A DNA stretch of 64,000 nucleotides from Corynebacterium frankenforstense DSM 45800. GTDB lineage: Bacteria > Actinomycetota > Actinomycetes > Mycobacteriales > Mycobacteriaceae. The stretch covers positions 1,550,001-1,614,000 of the forward strand of contig NZ_CP009247.1 of assembly GCF_001941485.1 (NCBI RefSeq). The letters run 5' to 3'. The position numbers were made by a program, and so were the translations under genes. Of the stretch, positions 1 to 15,261 are shown piece after piece. The notes under the pieces were generated by a model. That model did not search any database and was not told the origin of the DNA. It worked only from the letters and a program-made list of their open reading frames with translations. How positions within the stretch are numbered: the first letter of the stretch is position 1; the number at the start of each line of letters is the position of its first letter.

Positions 1-74
1 TCGATTCACTCACACCCCCATTGTGCCATTGCGCGTGCCGCGCGCGGCCGCATGTGTGCCCGGCGTCGCTCCGC

Positions 75-80
75 TAGGCT
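75..80 (+). promoter_or_regulatory. Candidate -10 box for glgE
   Basis: TAGGCT fits the actinobacterial TANNNT -10 pattern and would give a leader of about 40 nt before the glgE ATG. A GGTGGAG stretch just upstream of the ATG can serve as ribosome binding site. No clear -35 box is visible. The first 74 bases of the window hold no gene that I can see. Confidence 0.35.
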
Positions 81-125
81 CGGAGGAGGTAAGAGCCCAC
101 GTCACTGGAAGGTGGAGACGCCGAG

Positions 126-2162
126 ATGACAGACCCCGCTGACCCCGTCGCCCGGCTCGGCTTGGACGACATCAGGCCCACGATCACGATGGGGAGGCTG
201 CCGGCCAAGGCCGTCGTCGGCGAGATGGTCCCCGTCTTCGCACTCGTCTGGCGGGAGGGCCACGACGCCGTGGCCGCCACCCTCCAGGTCACGGACCCCG
301 ACGGGGTCACCACCGCCCACCCGATGGTCCCGGAGCCGCAGAACCCGGACAACCACCACGGCGTCTTCGTGCCGGACCGGGAGGGCGACTGGTGGTACCG
401 CGTCGAGGCGTGGTCGGACCCGATCGCGACGTGGCGCAACGCGGTGACCAAGAAGATGGGCGCCGGGCAGAGCGCCGAGGAGCTCGACAACGACCTGCGC
501 CACGGCGCGGAGCTCTTCGAGCGCGCCGCGCTCAACACCTCCGACCACGGCGCACGCACCCGCCTGCGCAGCGCCGCGGACGCGCTGGCCTCCGAGGGCC
601 ACCCCTACGACCGCAGCCTGATCGCCCTCGACGACCAGACCCGCCGCATCCTCGACGCCGAGCCGCTGCGCGACATGATCGTCGTCTCCGAGGAGCGCCC
701 GGTCCGCGTCGAGCGGAGGAAGGCCCTGTTCAGCTCGTGGTACGAGCTCTTCCCGCGCTCCACCGGCGGCTGGGACGAGGCCGGCCACCCCGTCCACGGC
801 ACCTTCGCCACCACCGCCGCGGCCCTCGACCGGGTGCGCGCCATGGGCTTCGACACCGTCTACTTCCCGCCGATCCACCCGATCGGCGAGGTCAACCGCA
901 AGGGCCGCAACAACACCCTGACCCCGGGCCCCGAGGACGTCGGCTCGCCGTGGGCCATCGGCTCCGCGGACGGCGGCCACGACGCGGTGCACCCGCGCCT
1001 GGGCACGCTCGACGACTTCGACGCGCTGGTCGCCCGCGCCGACGAGCTCGGCCTCGAGGTCGCCATCGACCTGGCGCTGCAGGCCGCCCCGGACCACCCG
1101 TGGGCGAAGAGCCACCCGGAGTTCTTCACCGTGCTGCCCGACGGCACCATCGCCTACGCGGAGAACCCGCCGAAGAAGTACCAGGACATCTACCCGCTCA
1201 ACTTCGACAACGACCCGGAGGGCATCTACCACGAGATCCTGCGGGTGGTGGAGTTCTGGATCGGCCACGGCGTGCACACCTTCCGCGTGGACAACCCGCA
1301 CACCAAGCCGGTCAACTTCTGGCACTGGCTGATCTCCACGGTGCACGAGGAGCACCCCGAGGTGATCTTCCTGGCCGAGGCCTTCACCCGCCCGGCGCGC
1401 CTCTACGGGCTGTCCAAGGTGGGCTTCTCGCAGTCCTACACCTACTTCACGTGGAAGACGACGAAGCGCGAGCTCACCGAGTTCATCGGCCAGACGCTCG
1501 ACAACGCGGACGTCTCGCGGCCCAACCTCTTCGTCAACACCCCGGACATCCTGCACGAGTCCCTGCAGTACGGCGGGCGGGCGGCCTTCGCCATCCGCGC
1601 GGCGCTGGCGGCGACGATCTCGCCGCTGTGGGGCGTCTACTCCGGCTTCGAGCTCTACGAGCACGAGGCCGTGCGCCCGGGCAGCGAGGAGTACCTGGAC
1701 AGCGAGAAGTACGAGCTGCGCCCCCGCGACTTCGAGGGCGCGGCCGCCCGCGGCGACTCGCTCGAGCCGTTCATCGCGCTGCTGAACTGGATCCGCGGCG
1801 AGCGCCCGGCCCTGCAGCAGCTGCGCACCCTGCACCTGCACGAGGTCGACAACGACCAGATCATCGCCTACAGCAAGACCGACCCGGTCACCGGCGACGC
1901 CGTGCTGGTGGTGGTCAACCTCGACCCGCGCAACCCGCAGGAGGGCACCGTGACCGTCGACCGCGAGGTCCTCGGCCTCGACGCCGAGGGCGACTTCCCC
2001 GTCCACGACCTGGTCACCGGCTCCCACTGGCGCTGGTCGGACCGCAACTTCGTGCGGCTGAGCCCGCAGGCCGACGTCGCCCACATCCTGGCCCTGCCGC
2101 AGGTCCCCGAGGAGCGCCGCGAGCGCCTGGCCTACCGCGAGGTCCACGACTACCGCCCCTGA
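126..2162 (+). CDS. glgE: Alpha-1,4-glucan:maltose-1-phosphate maltosyltransferase
   Basis: This GH13_3 family enzyme transfers maltose from maltose-1-phosphate to the non-reducing end of alpha-1,4-glucans in the cytoplasm. The 678-residue product has the usual GlgE length and order: an N-terminal beta-sandwich and helical insert (about 1-200), then the (beta/alpha)8 barrel. In the barrel the motif [10 protein letters not shown] carries the predicted nucleophile Asp389, FLAEAF carries the acid/base Glu418, and NTPD carries Asp474. The ATG at 126 is the first plausible start and follows GGTGGAG. It is followed 76 bp later by glgB on the same strand, the usual pair in Corynebacterium and mycobacteria for making branched alpha-glucan. 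The family assignment is strong; the pathway role comes from the family and the neighbour. Confidence 0.95.
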   Translation: MTDPADPVARLGLDDIRPTITMGRLPAKAVVGEMVPVFALVWREGHDAVAATLQVTDPDGVTTAHPMVPEPQNPDNHHGVFVPDREGDWWYRVEAWSDPIATWRNAVTKKMGAGQSAEELDNDLRHGAELFERAALNTSDHGARTRLRSAADALASEGHPYDRSLIALDDQTRRILDAEPLRDMIVVSEERPVRVERRKALFSSWYELFPRSTGGWDEAGHPVHGTFATTAAALDRVRAMGFDTVYFPPIHPIGEVNRKGRNNTLTPGPEDVGSPWAIGSADGGHDAVHPRLGTLDDFDALVARADELGLEVAIDLALQAAPDHPWAKSHPEFFTVLPDGTIAYAENPPKKYQDIYPLNFDNDPEGIYHEILRVVEFWIGHGVHTFRVDNPHTKPVNFWHWLISTVHEEHPEVIFLAEAFTRPARLYGLSKVGFSQSYTYFTWKTTKRELTEFIGQTLDNADVSRPNLFVNTPDILHESLQYGGRAAFAIRAALAATISPLWGVYSGFELYEHEAVRPGSEEYLDSEKYELRPRDFEGAAARGDSLEPFIALLNWIRGERPALQQLRTLHLHEVDNDQIIAYSKTDPVTGDAVLVVVNLDPRNPQEGTVTVDREVLGLDAEGDFPVHDLVTGSHWRWSDRNFVRLSPQADVAHILALPQVPEERRERLAYREVHDYRP

Positions 2163-2238
2163 CCGGCCCCGCGCCCGGCGTGCGCCGGGCGCCGCCGGCA
2201 CCCCGACATCCGAGAACACAACGGAAAGACGACCCACC

Positions 2239-4428
<2,190 letters not shown>

Positions 4429-4440
4429 TCCCCCCCCCCC

Positions 4441-4466
4441 GCCGGGGCGGTCGGCGCCGCCCCGGC
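4441..4466. terminator. Hairpin between convergent glgB and thioredoxin-like gene
   Basis: A 10-bp perfect stem (GCCGGGGCGG with CCGCCCCGGC) and a 6-nt loop lie between two convergent stop codons. There is no T-tract on the plus side. It is preceded by a run of eleven C residues (4430-4440) right after the glgB stop, a likely hot spot for length errors. It could act for both genes. Confidence 0.55.
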
Positions 4467-4479
4467 GCCGTCGGTGGCG

Positions 4480-5376
4480 CTAGAACAGCGCGCTGGCCAT
4501 CTTCGTGCGCGCGGCGATGACGCGCTCGTCGCCCGCGTCGAAGAGGGCGAACAGTTCGACGAGCCGGTCGCGCACGCGGTCGCGCTCGTCGCCGGCCGAC
4601 GTGGTCAGCAGCGCGATGAGGCGCTCGAAGGCGCGCTCCGGCGCGCCCGCGGCGACCTCGGCGTCCGCCGCGGCGAACTGCTTGCCGACGTCGCGGGGGT
4701 CGGCGTCGGCGTCCGACACCGGGTCGGCGCCGGGCTCCGTGTGCTCCGCCAGGCGAACGAGCAGCTTCGCGTTGTCGCGCGCCTGGCGCGCCCGCGTGTT
4801 GCCCGGCTCGGCGTCGACGATGGCCTGGTAGGCCTCGACCGCCGCCGCGGGGTCACCGGCGGCGATGAGCTCCTCGGCCGCGGTGAAGCGCGGGTCGTCG
4901 GCCTCCTCTTCCCCGCCGTCGGCCGGCAGCCCCTCGAGCTGCGGGCCGACCTGCTCGACGAGCGCGCCGACCCAGCCGCGCAGCTGCTCGGCGGGCTGGC
5001 CGCCCTGGAAGCTGGCCACGGGCCGGCCGGCGGCGAGCGCCAGCACGGTGGGCAGGCCCTGCACGCCCAGGGCCTGCGCCAGGCGGGCCTGGGCGTCGGC
5101 GTCCAGGTAGCCGAAGACGAAGGCGGTCTGCTCCTGGCCCTCGGCCAGGGCGCGCAGGTCGGCGCGCAGCTGCTCGGACTCGGGGCTGCGGGCGGTGCCC
5201 ACGAGCACCACGACGGGCACCTGGGTGGAGCGGCGCACCATCTCGCGCTCGGCGTTGTCGGGGGTCAACTCCACGTACGCGGCGACGCCGGCCTTGTCCG
5301 CCTGGCGGTCGCGCGCGGCGTCGGCAAGCTGCCCCAGGTCGACGGCGCGGGAGGTGAAACGGTCGGGTGCGGTCAA
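4480..5376 (-). CDS. Thioredoxin-fold/TPR protein, YbbN (CnoX)-like
   Basis: The 298-residue protein combines an N-terminal thioredoxin fold (about 45-150) with a C-terminal tetratricopeptide part (about 165-298) of alternating Ala/Glu/Arg-rich helices, the architecture of YbbN/CnoX chaperone-holdases. The usual Cys-X-X-Cys redox site is missing: the position after the VPVVVLVGTA strand reads ARSPES, so oxidoreductase activity is unlikely. The cis-Pro region (VQGLPTVLA) is kept. It starts 1 bp after the end of the thiamine-binding gene and converges on glgB. The family call is good. A holdase or protein-interaction role is inferred from E. coli YbbN, not shown here. Confidence 0.8.
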   Translation of the reverse strand: MTAPDRFTSRAVDLGQLADAARDRQADKAGVAAYVELTPDNAEREMVRRSTQVPVVVLVGTARSPESEQLRADLRALAEGQEQTAFVFGYLDADAQARLAQALGVQGLPTVLALAAGRPVASFQGGQPAEQLRGWVGALVEQVGPQLEGLPADGGEEEADDPRFTAAEELIAAGDPAAAVEAYQAIVDAEPGNTRARQARDNAKLLVRLAEHTEPGADPVSDADADPRDVGKQFAAADAEVAAGAPERAFERLIALLTTSAGDERDRVRDRLVELFALFDAGDERVIAARTKMASALF

Positions 5377-5377
5377 G

Positions 5378-5683
5378 TCAGTCCTCCTTGAGGTGGCGTT
5401 CCAGCGATTCGACCTTGCCGTGGATGCGGTCGGTGTAGCCCGGGCGGATGTCCGCCTTCAGCACGAGCGAGACGCGCGGGGAGACCGCGGCGACGGCCTC
5501 GCAGGCGCGGCGGACGACGTCCATGACCTCGTCCCACTCCCCCTCCAGGAGGGTGAACATGGCGTTGGTCTCGTTGGGCAGACCCGACTCGCGCACCACG
5601 CGGACGGCCTCGGCGACGGCGGCGGACATCTCCGCCTCCGCGTTCGGGGTCTCGGTGGGCGCCACGGAAAAGGCGATGATCAT
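5378..5683 (-). CDS. MTH1187/YkoF-family thiamine-binding protein
   Basis: Small protein of about 101 residues beginning MIIAFSVAPT and ending VESLERHLKED, typical of the DUF77 (MTH1187/YqgV) ferredoxin-like fold that binds thiamine or thiamine-like molecules. I chose the ATG at 5683 over the in-frame GTG at 5692 because a -10 box TAGGGT (5696 to 5691, minus strand) lies exactly 7 nt upstream, which predicts a leaderless mRNA. No membrane segment or signal peptide is present. The gene sits 1 bp before the YbbN-like gene and may be co-transcribed with it. The cellular role is unknown; ligand binding is inferred from family members. Confidence 0.8.
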   Translation of the reverse strand: MIIAFSVAPTETPNAEAEMSAAVAEAVRVVRESGLPNETNAMFTLLEGEWDEVMDVVRRACEAVAAVSPRVSLVLKADIRPGYTDRIHGKVESLERHLKED

Positions 5684-5713
5684 GGGCCCCACCCTACCCG
5701 CGGGGCACGGGTC

Positions 5714-5980
5714 CTACCCGCGGGTGCGGGCGGCCCGGTGCCAGCAGCCGGAGTGCCAGTGGCGCCGCGACTCCGGGTCGTGGCGCGGCCAGGCGACCAC
5801 GTGCGCCACCCCGGGCGCGATCGGGCCCATGCAGTGCGGGCAGGTGTAGCGCTTGTGCGCGCGGTCGGCCGTCACGGGCCGCATCTCGAAGTCGCCGCCG
5901 CCCGGGCCGGTGACCCGGTTGGACCACAGGGCGGGCACGGGACGCGGCTCGACGCGGCCGCGCCGGTTGTGCCGCGGCAT
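5714..5980 (-). CDS. Small zinc-ribbon protein of unknown function
   Basis: 88-residue basic protein. The C-terminal half has two Cys/His clusters: YTCPHCMGPI near residue 46 and RHWHSGCWHR near residue 75. These could bind one zinc ion. The N-terminal half is Arg/Pro-rich and probably disordered. The start codon abuts the nucS stop codon, so the two genes are likely one transcript. Homologues next to nucS in corynebacteria are often labelled ATP/GTP-binding protein, but no nucleotide-binding motif is visible here. Function not recognised. Confidence 0.65.
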   Translation of the reverse strand: MPRHNRRGRVEPRPVPALWSNRVTGPGGGDFEMRPVTADRAHKRYTCPHCMGPIAPGVAHVVAWPRHDPESRRHWHSGCWHRAARTRG

Positions 5981-6673
5981 CTAGAACAGCCTCAGCTCGT
6001 CGGACTCGGTGCCGCGCATCTTCGCGTAGTCGAGGATCTGGCAGCGGATGCCGCGGTCCTCGGCCAGGGTGCGCGCCTGCGGCTTGATCTCCTGGGCGGC
6101 GAAGACGCCGGCGACCGGGGCGAGCAGCGCGTCGCGGTTGAGCAGCTCGAGGTAGCGGGTCAGCTGCTCGACGCCGTCGATGTTGCCGCGGCGCTTGATC
6201 TCCACGGCCACGGTGTGCCCGTCCGCGTCGCGGGCCAGGATGTCCACCGGGCCGATCGCGGTCGGGTACTCGCGGCGGATGAGGGTGTAGCCGGCGCCCA
6301 GCTCCTCGATCTGCTCGGCGAGCAGCTCCTGGAGGTGGGCCTCCACGCCGTCCTTGACCAGGCCGGGGTCCTCGCCGAGGTCTCGCGAGAGTTCCGCGTG
6401 GATCTTCTCGACGGTGATGCGCAGCTGCTCTCCCTTGGGGTTCTCCACCACCCAGAGCTCCTCGCCGGTGTCCTCGCCGTCGGCGTCGACGATCTCGGAG
6501 GTGTGCACCGTGCACGGCGGCGTCATCCAGTTCAGCGGCTTGTAGGCGCGGTCGTCGGCGTGCACCGAGACCGAGCCGTCGGCCTTGAGCATCAGCAGAC
6601 GGTCGGCCGGGGGCAGGTGGGCCTCCAGGCGGCCGACGTAGTCCACGGAGCAACGGGCGATGACGAGACGCAT
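5981..6673 (-). CDS. nucS: Mismatch-specific endonuclease NucS (EndoMS)
   Basis: This nuclease drives the non-canonical mismatch repair of actinobacteria, which lack MutS/MutL; it cleaves both strands at G-T, G-G and T-T mismatches. The 230-residue protein has the N-terminal dimerisation domain and a C-terminal RecB-like nuclease domain: GPVDILARD (Asp144) and VEIKRRG (Glu158, Lys160) form the predicted metal site. The extreme C-terminus ELRLF is a beta-clamp-binding type tail, as described for C. glutamicum NucS. A -10 box TACCCT (minus, 6687 to 6682) lies 8 nt before the ATG, predicting a leaderless transcript. It is followed directly by the zinc-ribbon gene. Confidence 0.94.
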   Translation of the reverse strand: MRLVIARCSVDYVGRLEAHLPPADRLLMLKADGSVSVHADDRAYKPLNWMTPPCTVHTSEIVDADGEDTGEELWVVENPKGEQLRITVEKIHAELSRDLGEDPGLVKDGVEAHLQELLAEQIEELGAGYTLIRREYPTAIGPVDILARDADGHTVAVEIKRRGNIDGVEQLTRYLELLNRDALLAPVAGVFAAQEIKPQARTLAEDRGIRCQILDYAKMRGTESDELRLF

Positions 6674-6719
6674 GGTGCACCAGGGTACCCGGCGGACTCC
6701 GCCCGGCGTGCCGCGGGGC

Positions 6720-7190
6720 TCAGCGCCCGCGTTCGCGGCGCTCCCGGCGGATGCGGGCGCGCAGGCGGTGGAAGTCCGGGCGCTCCTGGCGGACGTCCGG
6801 GGCCGACTCCAGCCAGGCGGTGAAGCCCATCTCGGCGTGCGGGGCGCAGGCGATCTCCCACTCGGCGCCGGCGCTGCGGAAGGACAGCACGTGGTGGCCG
6901 TCGGGCATGAACGCGGCCTCGCTCGGGGTCAGCTCGCGGCGCCGTCCCAGCGTGATCTCCACGCGGTGGAAGGTCGAGTCGGGCCCCGGCGCGATCGAGC
7001 GCAGCTTGTAGTAGTGCAGGAAGTCCCCGTCGTAGCGGACCAGGCCGTGGCGCCAGCCGTGGGCTCCGGTGGCGGGCAGCCGGCGCAGGACCACGGTCGC
7101 CCCCGTCGAGCGCAGCAGCAGGAACCGGCGTGCGGCGAGCGCCGCACCGACGACCAGAACCGCCACGAACACCCAGACAACGACCGTCAC
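6720..7190 (-). CDS. DUF2550 family membrane-anchored protein
   Basis: About 156 residues with a single N-terminal membrane helix ([20 protein letters not shown]) followed by a roughly 130-residue soluble domain rich in Arg and aromatic residues. This matches DUF2550 proteins, found immediately downstream of atpC in Corynebacterium and Mycobacterium. I chose the GTG at 7190 because AAAGGAG lies 8 nt upstream; a longer in-frame version starts at 7220. A TAGACT -10 candidate (minus, near 7250) and the atp terminator upstream suggest its own promoter. Function unknown; the conserved place after the ATP synthase operon is the main clue. Confidence 0.75.
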   Translation of the reverse strand: MTVVVWVFVAVLVVGAALAARRFLLLRSTGATVVLRRLPATGAHGWRHGLVRYDGDFLHYYKLRSIAPGPDSTFHRVEITLGRRRELTPSEAAFMPDGHHVLSFRSAGAEWEIACAPHAEMGFTAWLESAPDVRQERPDFHRLRARIRRERRERGR

Positions 7191-7268
7191 TCGGGGAACT
7201 CCTTTACGCGAGCCTGCCACGGACCTCCCGGATCCCTTTGGGCAAGTCTATCGCGCACGCGACAAAGA

Positions 7269-7305
7269 ACCACCCCGCCCCCGCCGGTGGCGGGGACGGG
7301 GTGGT
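7269..7305 (-). terminator. Terminator of the atp operon
   Basis: Downstream of the atpC stop codon the minus strand forms a long hairpin: ACCACCCCG pairs with CGGGGTGGT and the inner CCCCGCC/GGCGGGG extends the stem. A short T-rich tract (TTCTTTGTC) follows in the direction of transcription. This is the most terminator-like structure in the first 10 kb. Confidence 0.75.
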
Positions 7306-7327
7306 CCCAAAGGTGTACCGGGGCTCT

Positions 7328-7699
7328 CTAGGCCTCCTGCAGGCGCTGTTGCGCGCGCAGGGCGGCCTGGCCGCGGCCGCGAACCATCTCGTCGTCGGAG
7401 TCGGCGTCGGCCTCGGCCTGGGTCCGGTCGACCTCGTCGGCCCACTCGGCCCAGTCGGCCAGGACCGTGACCTTCTCCTGGGAGACGGACAGGAATCCGC
7501 CCTGCACGGCGGCGACGCGGCGGTCGCCGTCGACGGGTCGGACCGTCACGACGCCGTTCTCGGCCAGCTGGCCGAGCATCGGCTCGTGCCCGGGCAGCAC
7601 GCCGATCTCACCCTCGGTGGTCTGCGCGGTCAGGATCGTGGCCTTACCCGACCACAGCTTCCGTTCCACGGAGACCAGTTCCACGGTGATGTCAGCCAT
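7328..7699 (-). CDS. atpC: ATP synthase F1 epsilon subunit
   Basis: Last gene of the ATP synthase operon. The 123-residue protein has the N-terminal beta-sandwich ([31 protein letters not shown]) typical of the epsilon subunit of the central stalk. The C-terminal helical part is short and acidic, as in other actinobacteria. It regulates rotation and ATP hydrolysis at the base of F1. Nine bases separate it from atpD, and a strong hairpin terminator follows. Identification is secure from sequence and operon position. Confidence 0.95.
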   Translation of the reverse strand: MADITVELVSVERKLWSGKATILTAQTTEGEIGVLPGHEPMLGQLAENGVVTVRPVDGDRRVAAVQGGFLSVSQEKVTVLADWAEWADEVDRTQAEADADSDDEMVRGRGQAALRAQQRLQEA

Positions 7700-7708
7700 G
7701 GCGACCCC

Positions 7709-10140
<2,432 letters not shown>

Positions 10141-10193
10141 GGATAACGTCCCTCCTTTCCTTCATCATCTCGTGGGTCATGCGTCCTCCCCGA

Positions 10194-11837
10194 CTAGTTG
10201 CTGGTCTTCTTGCGGGAGACCGTGAGCTTGTTCTTCTCGATCTCGCTCTGGTCCAGCGCGTCGACCTCCGGGTCGTTGACCACGGGGCGGCCGTCGGAGG
10301 CCTGGAAGGTCTTGGTGAACTCCTCGGCACCGCGGGCCAGGGCGGCCTTGGACTCGTCGGACAGCGGGCTGCCGCCGTCGATCTGCTCGTAGACCTCCGG
10401 GGTGTGCTGGCGCAGGTACTCCTGCAGCTCCGCCTCGAAGCGGCGCACGTCCTCGACGGGAACGACGTCGAAGAAGCCCTCGTTGGCGAGGTAGATCGAG
10501 ACCATCTGGAACTCGACGGCCTGCGGGGAGCTCTCCGGCTGCTTGAGCAGCTCGACGAGGCGCTGGCCACGCTCCAGCTGGGCCTTGGACGCGGAGTCCA
10601 GGTCGGAGGCGAAGGTGGCGAAGGCCTCGAGGTCGCGGTACGCGGCCAGGTCGAGTCGCAGCGAGCCGGCGACCTTCTTCATGCCCTTGGTCTGGGCGGC
10701 GCCACCGACACGGGAGACGGAGACACCGACGTTGATGGCCGGGCGGACGCCCTGGTTGAACAGGTCCGACTCCAGGAAGACCTGGCCGTCGGTGATCGAG
10801 ATGACGTTGGTCGGGATGAACGCCGAGACGTCGTTGGCCTTGGTCTCGATGATCGGCAGGGCGGTCAGCGAGCCGGCGCCCATGTCGTCGGAGAGCTTGG
10901 CCGCGCGCTCCAGCAGACGGGAGTGCAGGTAGAACACGTCACCGGGGTACGCCTCGCGTCCCGGCGGACGGCGCAGCAGCAGCGAGATGGCGCGGTAGGC
11001 CTCGGCCTGCTTGGTCAGGTCATCGTAGATGACCAGGACGTGGTAGCCCTGGTACATCCAGTGCTGGCCCAGGGCGGCACCCGCGAAGGGCGCCAGCCAC
11101 TTGAAGCCCGCGGAGTCGGACGCCGGGGCGGCCACGATCGTGGTGTAGTCCAGGGCGCCGTGCTCCTCGAGCGTGTGGCGCACGCCGGCGATCGTGGTGC
11201 CCTTCTGGCCGATGGCGACGTAGATGCAGCGGACCTGCTTGTCCTTGTCGCCGGACTCCCAGTTGGCCTTCTGGTTGAGGATGGTGTCGATGCACACCGC
11301 GGTCTTGCCGGTCTTACGGTCGCCGATGATCAGCTGTCGCTGACCACGGCCGATCGGGGTCATCGCGTCGATGGCCTTGATGCCGGTCTGCATCGGCTCC
11401 TCGACGGGCTGGCGCTGCAGCACCGTCGGGGCCTGCAGCTCCAGCACGCGGTCCTCTTCGCTCTCCACCGGGCCCAGGCCGTCGATCGGCTGGCCCAGCG
11501 GGTTGACGACCCGGCCGAGGAAGTCCTCGCCGACCGGGATGGACAGGACCTCGCCGGTCCTCTTGACCTCGTCGCCCTCTTCAAGTTCCTCGAAGTTGCC
11601 CAGGACAACGACACCGATGGTGTCGGTGTCGAGGTTCTGCGCGACGCCGATGACGCCGCCGGGGAACTCGACGAGCTCGTTGGCCATAACGGAAGGCAGG
11701 CCCGAAACCTGGGCAATGCCGTCCGCGGCCGAGACGACCACGCCGACCTCCTCTCGGGAGGCCTCCGCGGAGAAGCTCGAGGTGTAGTTCGCTATCGCGC
11801 TACGGATCTCATCGGAGGAGATCGTCAGCTCCGCCAT
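10194..11837 (-). CDS. atpA: ATP synthase F1 alpha subunit
   Basis: Regulatory nucleotide-binding subunit of F1, 547 residues when started at [13 protein letters not shown]; an upstream in-frame extension to 11867 adds ten residues unlike other AtpA N-termini. The P-loop GDRKTGKT is at 172-179. The Corynebacterium/Mycobacterium-type C-terminal extension, ending [16 protein letters not shown], is present; in mycobacteria this tail limits ATP hydrolysis. The gene is between atpH and atpG as usual. The identification is secure; the hydrolysis-damping role of the tail is carried over from mycobacteria. Confidence 0.97.
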   Translation of the reverse strand: MAELTISSDEIRSAIANYTSSFSAEASREEVGVVVSAADGIAQVSGLPSVMANELVEFPGGVIGVAQNLDTDTIGVVVLGNFEELEEGDEVKRTGEVLSIPVGEDFLGRVVNPLGQPIDGLGPVESEEDRVLELQAPTVLQRQPVEEPMQTGIKAIDAMTPIGRGQRQLIIGDRKTGKTAVCIDTILNQKANWESGDKDKQVRCIYVAIGQKGTTIAGVRHTLEEHGALDYTTIVAAPASDSAGFKWLAPFAGAALGQHWMYQGYHVLVIYDDLTKQAEAYRAISLLLRRPPGREAYPGDVFYLHSRLLERAAKLSDDMGAGSLTALPIIETKANDVSAFIPTNVISITDGQVFLESDLFNQGVRPAINVGVSVSRVGGAAQTKGMKKVAGSLRLDLAAYRDLEAFATFASDLDSASKAQLERGQRLVELLKQPESSPQAVEFQMVSIYLANEGFFDVVPVEDVRRFEAELQEYLRQHTPEVYEQIDGGSPLSDESKAALARGAEEFTKTFQASDGRPVVNDPEVDALDQSEIEKNKLTVSRKKTSN

Positions 11838-11892
11838 GTTCTTCCTGCTCTCGGTAGTTTCGTTCAATATCTTTAAAAGTCAAGCGTCCGCA

Positions 11893-12702
11893 CTAGACCA
11901 TCTGGGCGCGGAGGCGGTTCAGGCGGCCCCGCAGGGAACCGTCGATCCGCTCGTCGCCCACCTTGACGGTGGCGCCGCCCAGGAGCGACTCGTCGACCTG
12001 GGTGTGCACCGAGATGTCCCGGCCGTAGACACGGCCCAGCTTCTCGGCCAGCGCCTGGCGCTGCCGGTCATCCAGTTCGCCGGCGGAGACCACGTGGGCG
12101 ACCTCCCGGCCGGAGAACTCCGCGGCCTCGGCGACGAGCGCGTCGACGTCGTCGACCGGACCGTGCTCGGGGCGGCCCACGACCTGGAGGACGAGGGCCT
12201 CGGTGTACTTGGACACCTTGCCGTAGAGGACGGATGCGGCCAGCGAACGCCGGCGGTCACCGTCGACCGTGGCGTCGCTCAGCAGCTGCGTGAGCCGCGG
12301 CTCCCGCTCCAGCAGGCGGGCGAGCTGGAAGAGCTCGTCCTCGACCTGTCCGAGCTGGTCCTCGGCCTTCGCGGCGCGGAAGATCGCGCGGCGGCCGATC
12401 GCGACCAGACCGGTGCGGAACTGTCGCGGCGTCGACCAGGTACGGCCCGCGGCCGCCTTCACGGCGTCGAGGGTGGTGCCTGCGACCTTGCCGCCGAAGA
12501 CGTCGTCGACCAGCCGGGTGCGCGACTCGGCGTCGGCGGCCTGGTCGGCCAGGGCGACGCGCAGCTGGCGGTTCCCGTCGAGGAGTTCGACGACCTCGAA
12601 GAGCTCGGTGCCCGTCGTGGCCGCGGCGGCGACGTCGTCACCGACGATCGCGTCGAGGCTCACAAAGGAATGCGACAGTGCGTCGCGGCTTGCTGCGTGC
12701 AT
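11893..12702 (-). CDS. atpH: ATP synthase delta subunit
   Basis: Peripheral-stalk subunit linking F1 to the b subunits. About 269 residues, the long actinobacterial form (E. coli 177). The C-terminal OSCP/delta domain ends ATVKVGDERIDGSLRGRLNRLRAQMV, very typical of the family. It is a separate gene, not fused to a second b-like domain as in mycobacteria. Start uncertain: ATG at 12702 or GTG at 12711, the latter overlapping the atpF stop codon. Confidence 0.94.
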   Translation of the reverse strand: MHAASRDALSHSFVSLDAIVGDDVAAAATTGTELFEVVELLDGNRQLRVALADQAADAESRTRLVDDVFGGKVAGTTLDAVKAAAGRTWSTPRQFRTGLVAIGRRAIFRAAKAEDQLGQVEDELFQLARLLEREPRLTQLLSDATVDGDRRRSLAASVLYGKVSKYTEALVLQVVGRPEHGPVDDVDALVAEAAEFSGREVAHVVSAGELDDRQRQALAEKLGRVYGRDISVHTQVDESLLGGATVKVGDERIDGSLRGRLNRLRAQMV

Positions 12703-12711
12703 ACTACCCAC

Positions 12712-13272
12712 TCACTTCCCTGCCGGGAGGCTGTCCAGGTCCGACAGGAACGAGTCGATCGTGCCGGAGCGCTTGGTGGCGTCCGACAGCTCGCCGCCGA
12801 GCAGACGCTCGGCCAGGTTGATCGAGTTCTGCCCCATCTCCTGACGCAGCTCGGCGATCACGCTCTGTCGGGAGGCCTCGAGCTGCTTCTCGCCGGAGGC
12901 GACGATGCGCGAGGACTCCTCGCTCGCCTCCGCCCGCATCTCGGCCTGGATCTGCTTGCCGCGCTCACGCGCCTGCTCGCGGATCTCGTTGGCCTCGGCA
13001 CGGGCCTCGGACAGCTGGGCGTTGTACTTCTCCAGGGCGGCCTTCGCCTCGGCCTGGGCGGCCTCGGCGCGCTGGATACCGCCCTCGATCCGGTCCTCAC
13101 GCTCGGTCAGGACCTCCTGGAACTTCGGAAGGATCCACTTCCAGAAGATGAAGAGGATGACCAGCAGCGGAATGATGGACCAGACGATGTCGTAGGGCTT
13201 GGGCAGGAGGATCGAGTTGCCCGACTCGAGGGGCAACGTCTCCGCCGCAAGGTAGGTGATGACGTTCGTCAT
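12712..13272 (-). CDS. atpF: ATP synthase Fo subunit b
   Basis: 186 residues: a short N-terminal tail, one membrane helix (about 28-48, [18 protein letters not shown]), then a long charged coiled coil ([20 protein letters not shown]) that forms the peripheral stalk and contacts delta. Length and layout are standard. It overlaps or abuts atpH and follows atpE after a 33-bp gap. It acts as stator, holding the alpha3beta3 head against rotation. Confidence 0.96.
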   Translation of the reverse strand: MTNVITYLAAETLPLESGNSILLPKPYDIVWSIIPLLVILFIFWKWILPKFQEVLTEREDRIEGGIQRAEAAQAEAKAALEKYNAQLSEARAEANEIREQARERGKQIQAEMRAEASEESSRIVASGEKQLEASRQSVIAELRQEMGQNSINLAERLLGGELSDATKRSGTIDSFLSDLDSLPAGK

Positions 13273-13305
13273 GTGAATCCGTTCTTCGTGCTGCTGCGTG
13301 TGTTC

Positions 13306-14474
<1,169 letters not shown>

Positions 14475-14778
14475 GGCCAGTGTCGTAACGCTCAGCGTTC
14501 TCTCCCGTTCTAGGGGCCGTGCGGCGGCCGGCGGGCTCCGCACGGTGCGATGGAGGTCGTGCCAGTCAGTCCGCGGCCACCGTGACTCCGTCGCTCATCC
14601 CGGAATGGCCGCAGGGGAACAGGCCCCAACGTCGGAGAACCGGCCCCGTCGGAGACGGTTCCGTTGGCCCACGCTGAGGCGACCCGCGTAACAGGCTATC
14701 AGCCCACTGTGTGTTTGTCCGACTGGACTCACCCCCGAAATCCCCCCCGGCCCGGGCGCGCGCGTGCCCGGATGGTCC
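14475..14778 (-). promoter_or_regulatory. Gap between atpI and atpB with a candidate atp operon promoter
   Basis: This 304-bp gene-free stretch separates atpI from atpB. On the minus strand a TAGCCT -10 candidate lies at 14698 to 14693, which would give a leader of about 215 nt before atpB. No second conserved motif could be assigned with confidence. No ORF here looks real. Its length suggests the main ATP synthase promoter is here rather than upstream of atpI. Confidence 0.35.
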
Positions 14779-15228
14779 TCAGCCCTTCTCCGAGAGGTAG
14801 GTGACCCGGGTGGTGATCACCGCGTAGGCCTCGCAGGCGAGCACGATGACCAGGGCGACGACCACGGTGACGAAGAACGCCCAGGTGTCGTAGAAGTCCA
14901 TGCCACGCAGCACGAACAGCACGACGACGAGCACGCCGAGCTTGAGCAGCCAGCCGCCCAGCACCACCGCCCCGGTGGTGGCGGCCGAGGTGCCCGAGGT
15001 CAGCAGCACGCTCAGTGCGGTGAGCAGAACGAACCCGCCGCCGATCGCGGCGCCGATCAGGACCCCCCAGATGCCGGGCAGGTCACGTGCCCACCCCCAG
15101 GCGACCAGGGACACGACCGTGACCGCGAGCAGCGCGACGCCGCCCTGGCGCACCGCCCTCTGCAGGGGCCGGCGCGGGTCGTCGTGGTCGCCTTCGTTGA
15201 TGGGGGCGTCGTTTACGGTGTCGTTCAC
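14779..15228 (-). CDS. atpI: ATP synthase assembly protein I (AtpI-like)
   Basis: Small integral membrane protein of about 149 residues with four predicted helices (VALLAVTVVSLVAWG, WGVLIGAAIGGGFVLLTAL, GWLLKLGVLVVVLFVL, FFVTVVVALVIVLA). Position upstream of atpB and topology match AtpI/UncI, which helps c-ring assembly. I chose the GTG at 15228 because a -10 box TAGTGT (minus, 15242 to 15237) lies 8 nt upstream, predicting a leaderless mRNA; a longer form begins at 15240. Sequence conservation in this family is low, so the call rests largely on context. Confidence 0.75.
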   Translation of the reverse strand: MNDTVNDAPINEGDHDDPRRPLQRAVRQGGVALLAVTVVSLVAWGWARDLPGIWGVLIGAAIGGGFVLLTALSVLLTSGTSAATTGAVVLGGWLLKLGVLVVVLFVLRGMDFYDTWAFFVTVVVALVIVLACEAYAVITTRVTYLSEKG

Positions 15229-15261
15229 GCCCGTCAACACTACCGCTTACCGACGTCGCGC

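Noticed and set aside
4430..4440. Run of eleven C residues after glgB as a functional element
   Set aside because: It lies outside genes and is more likely slippage-prone sequence next to the terminator hairpin.
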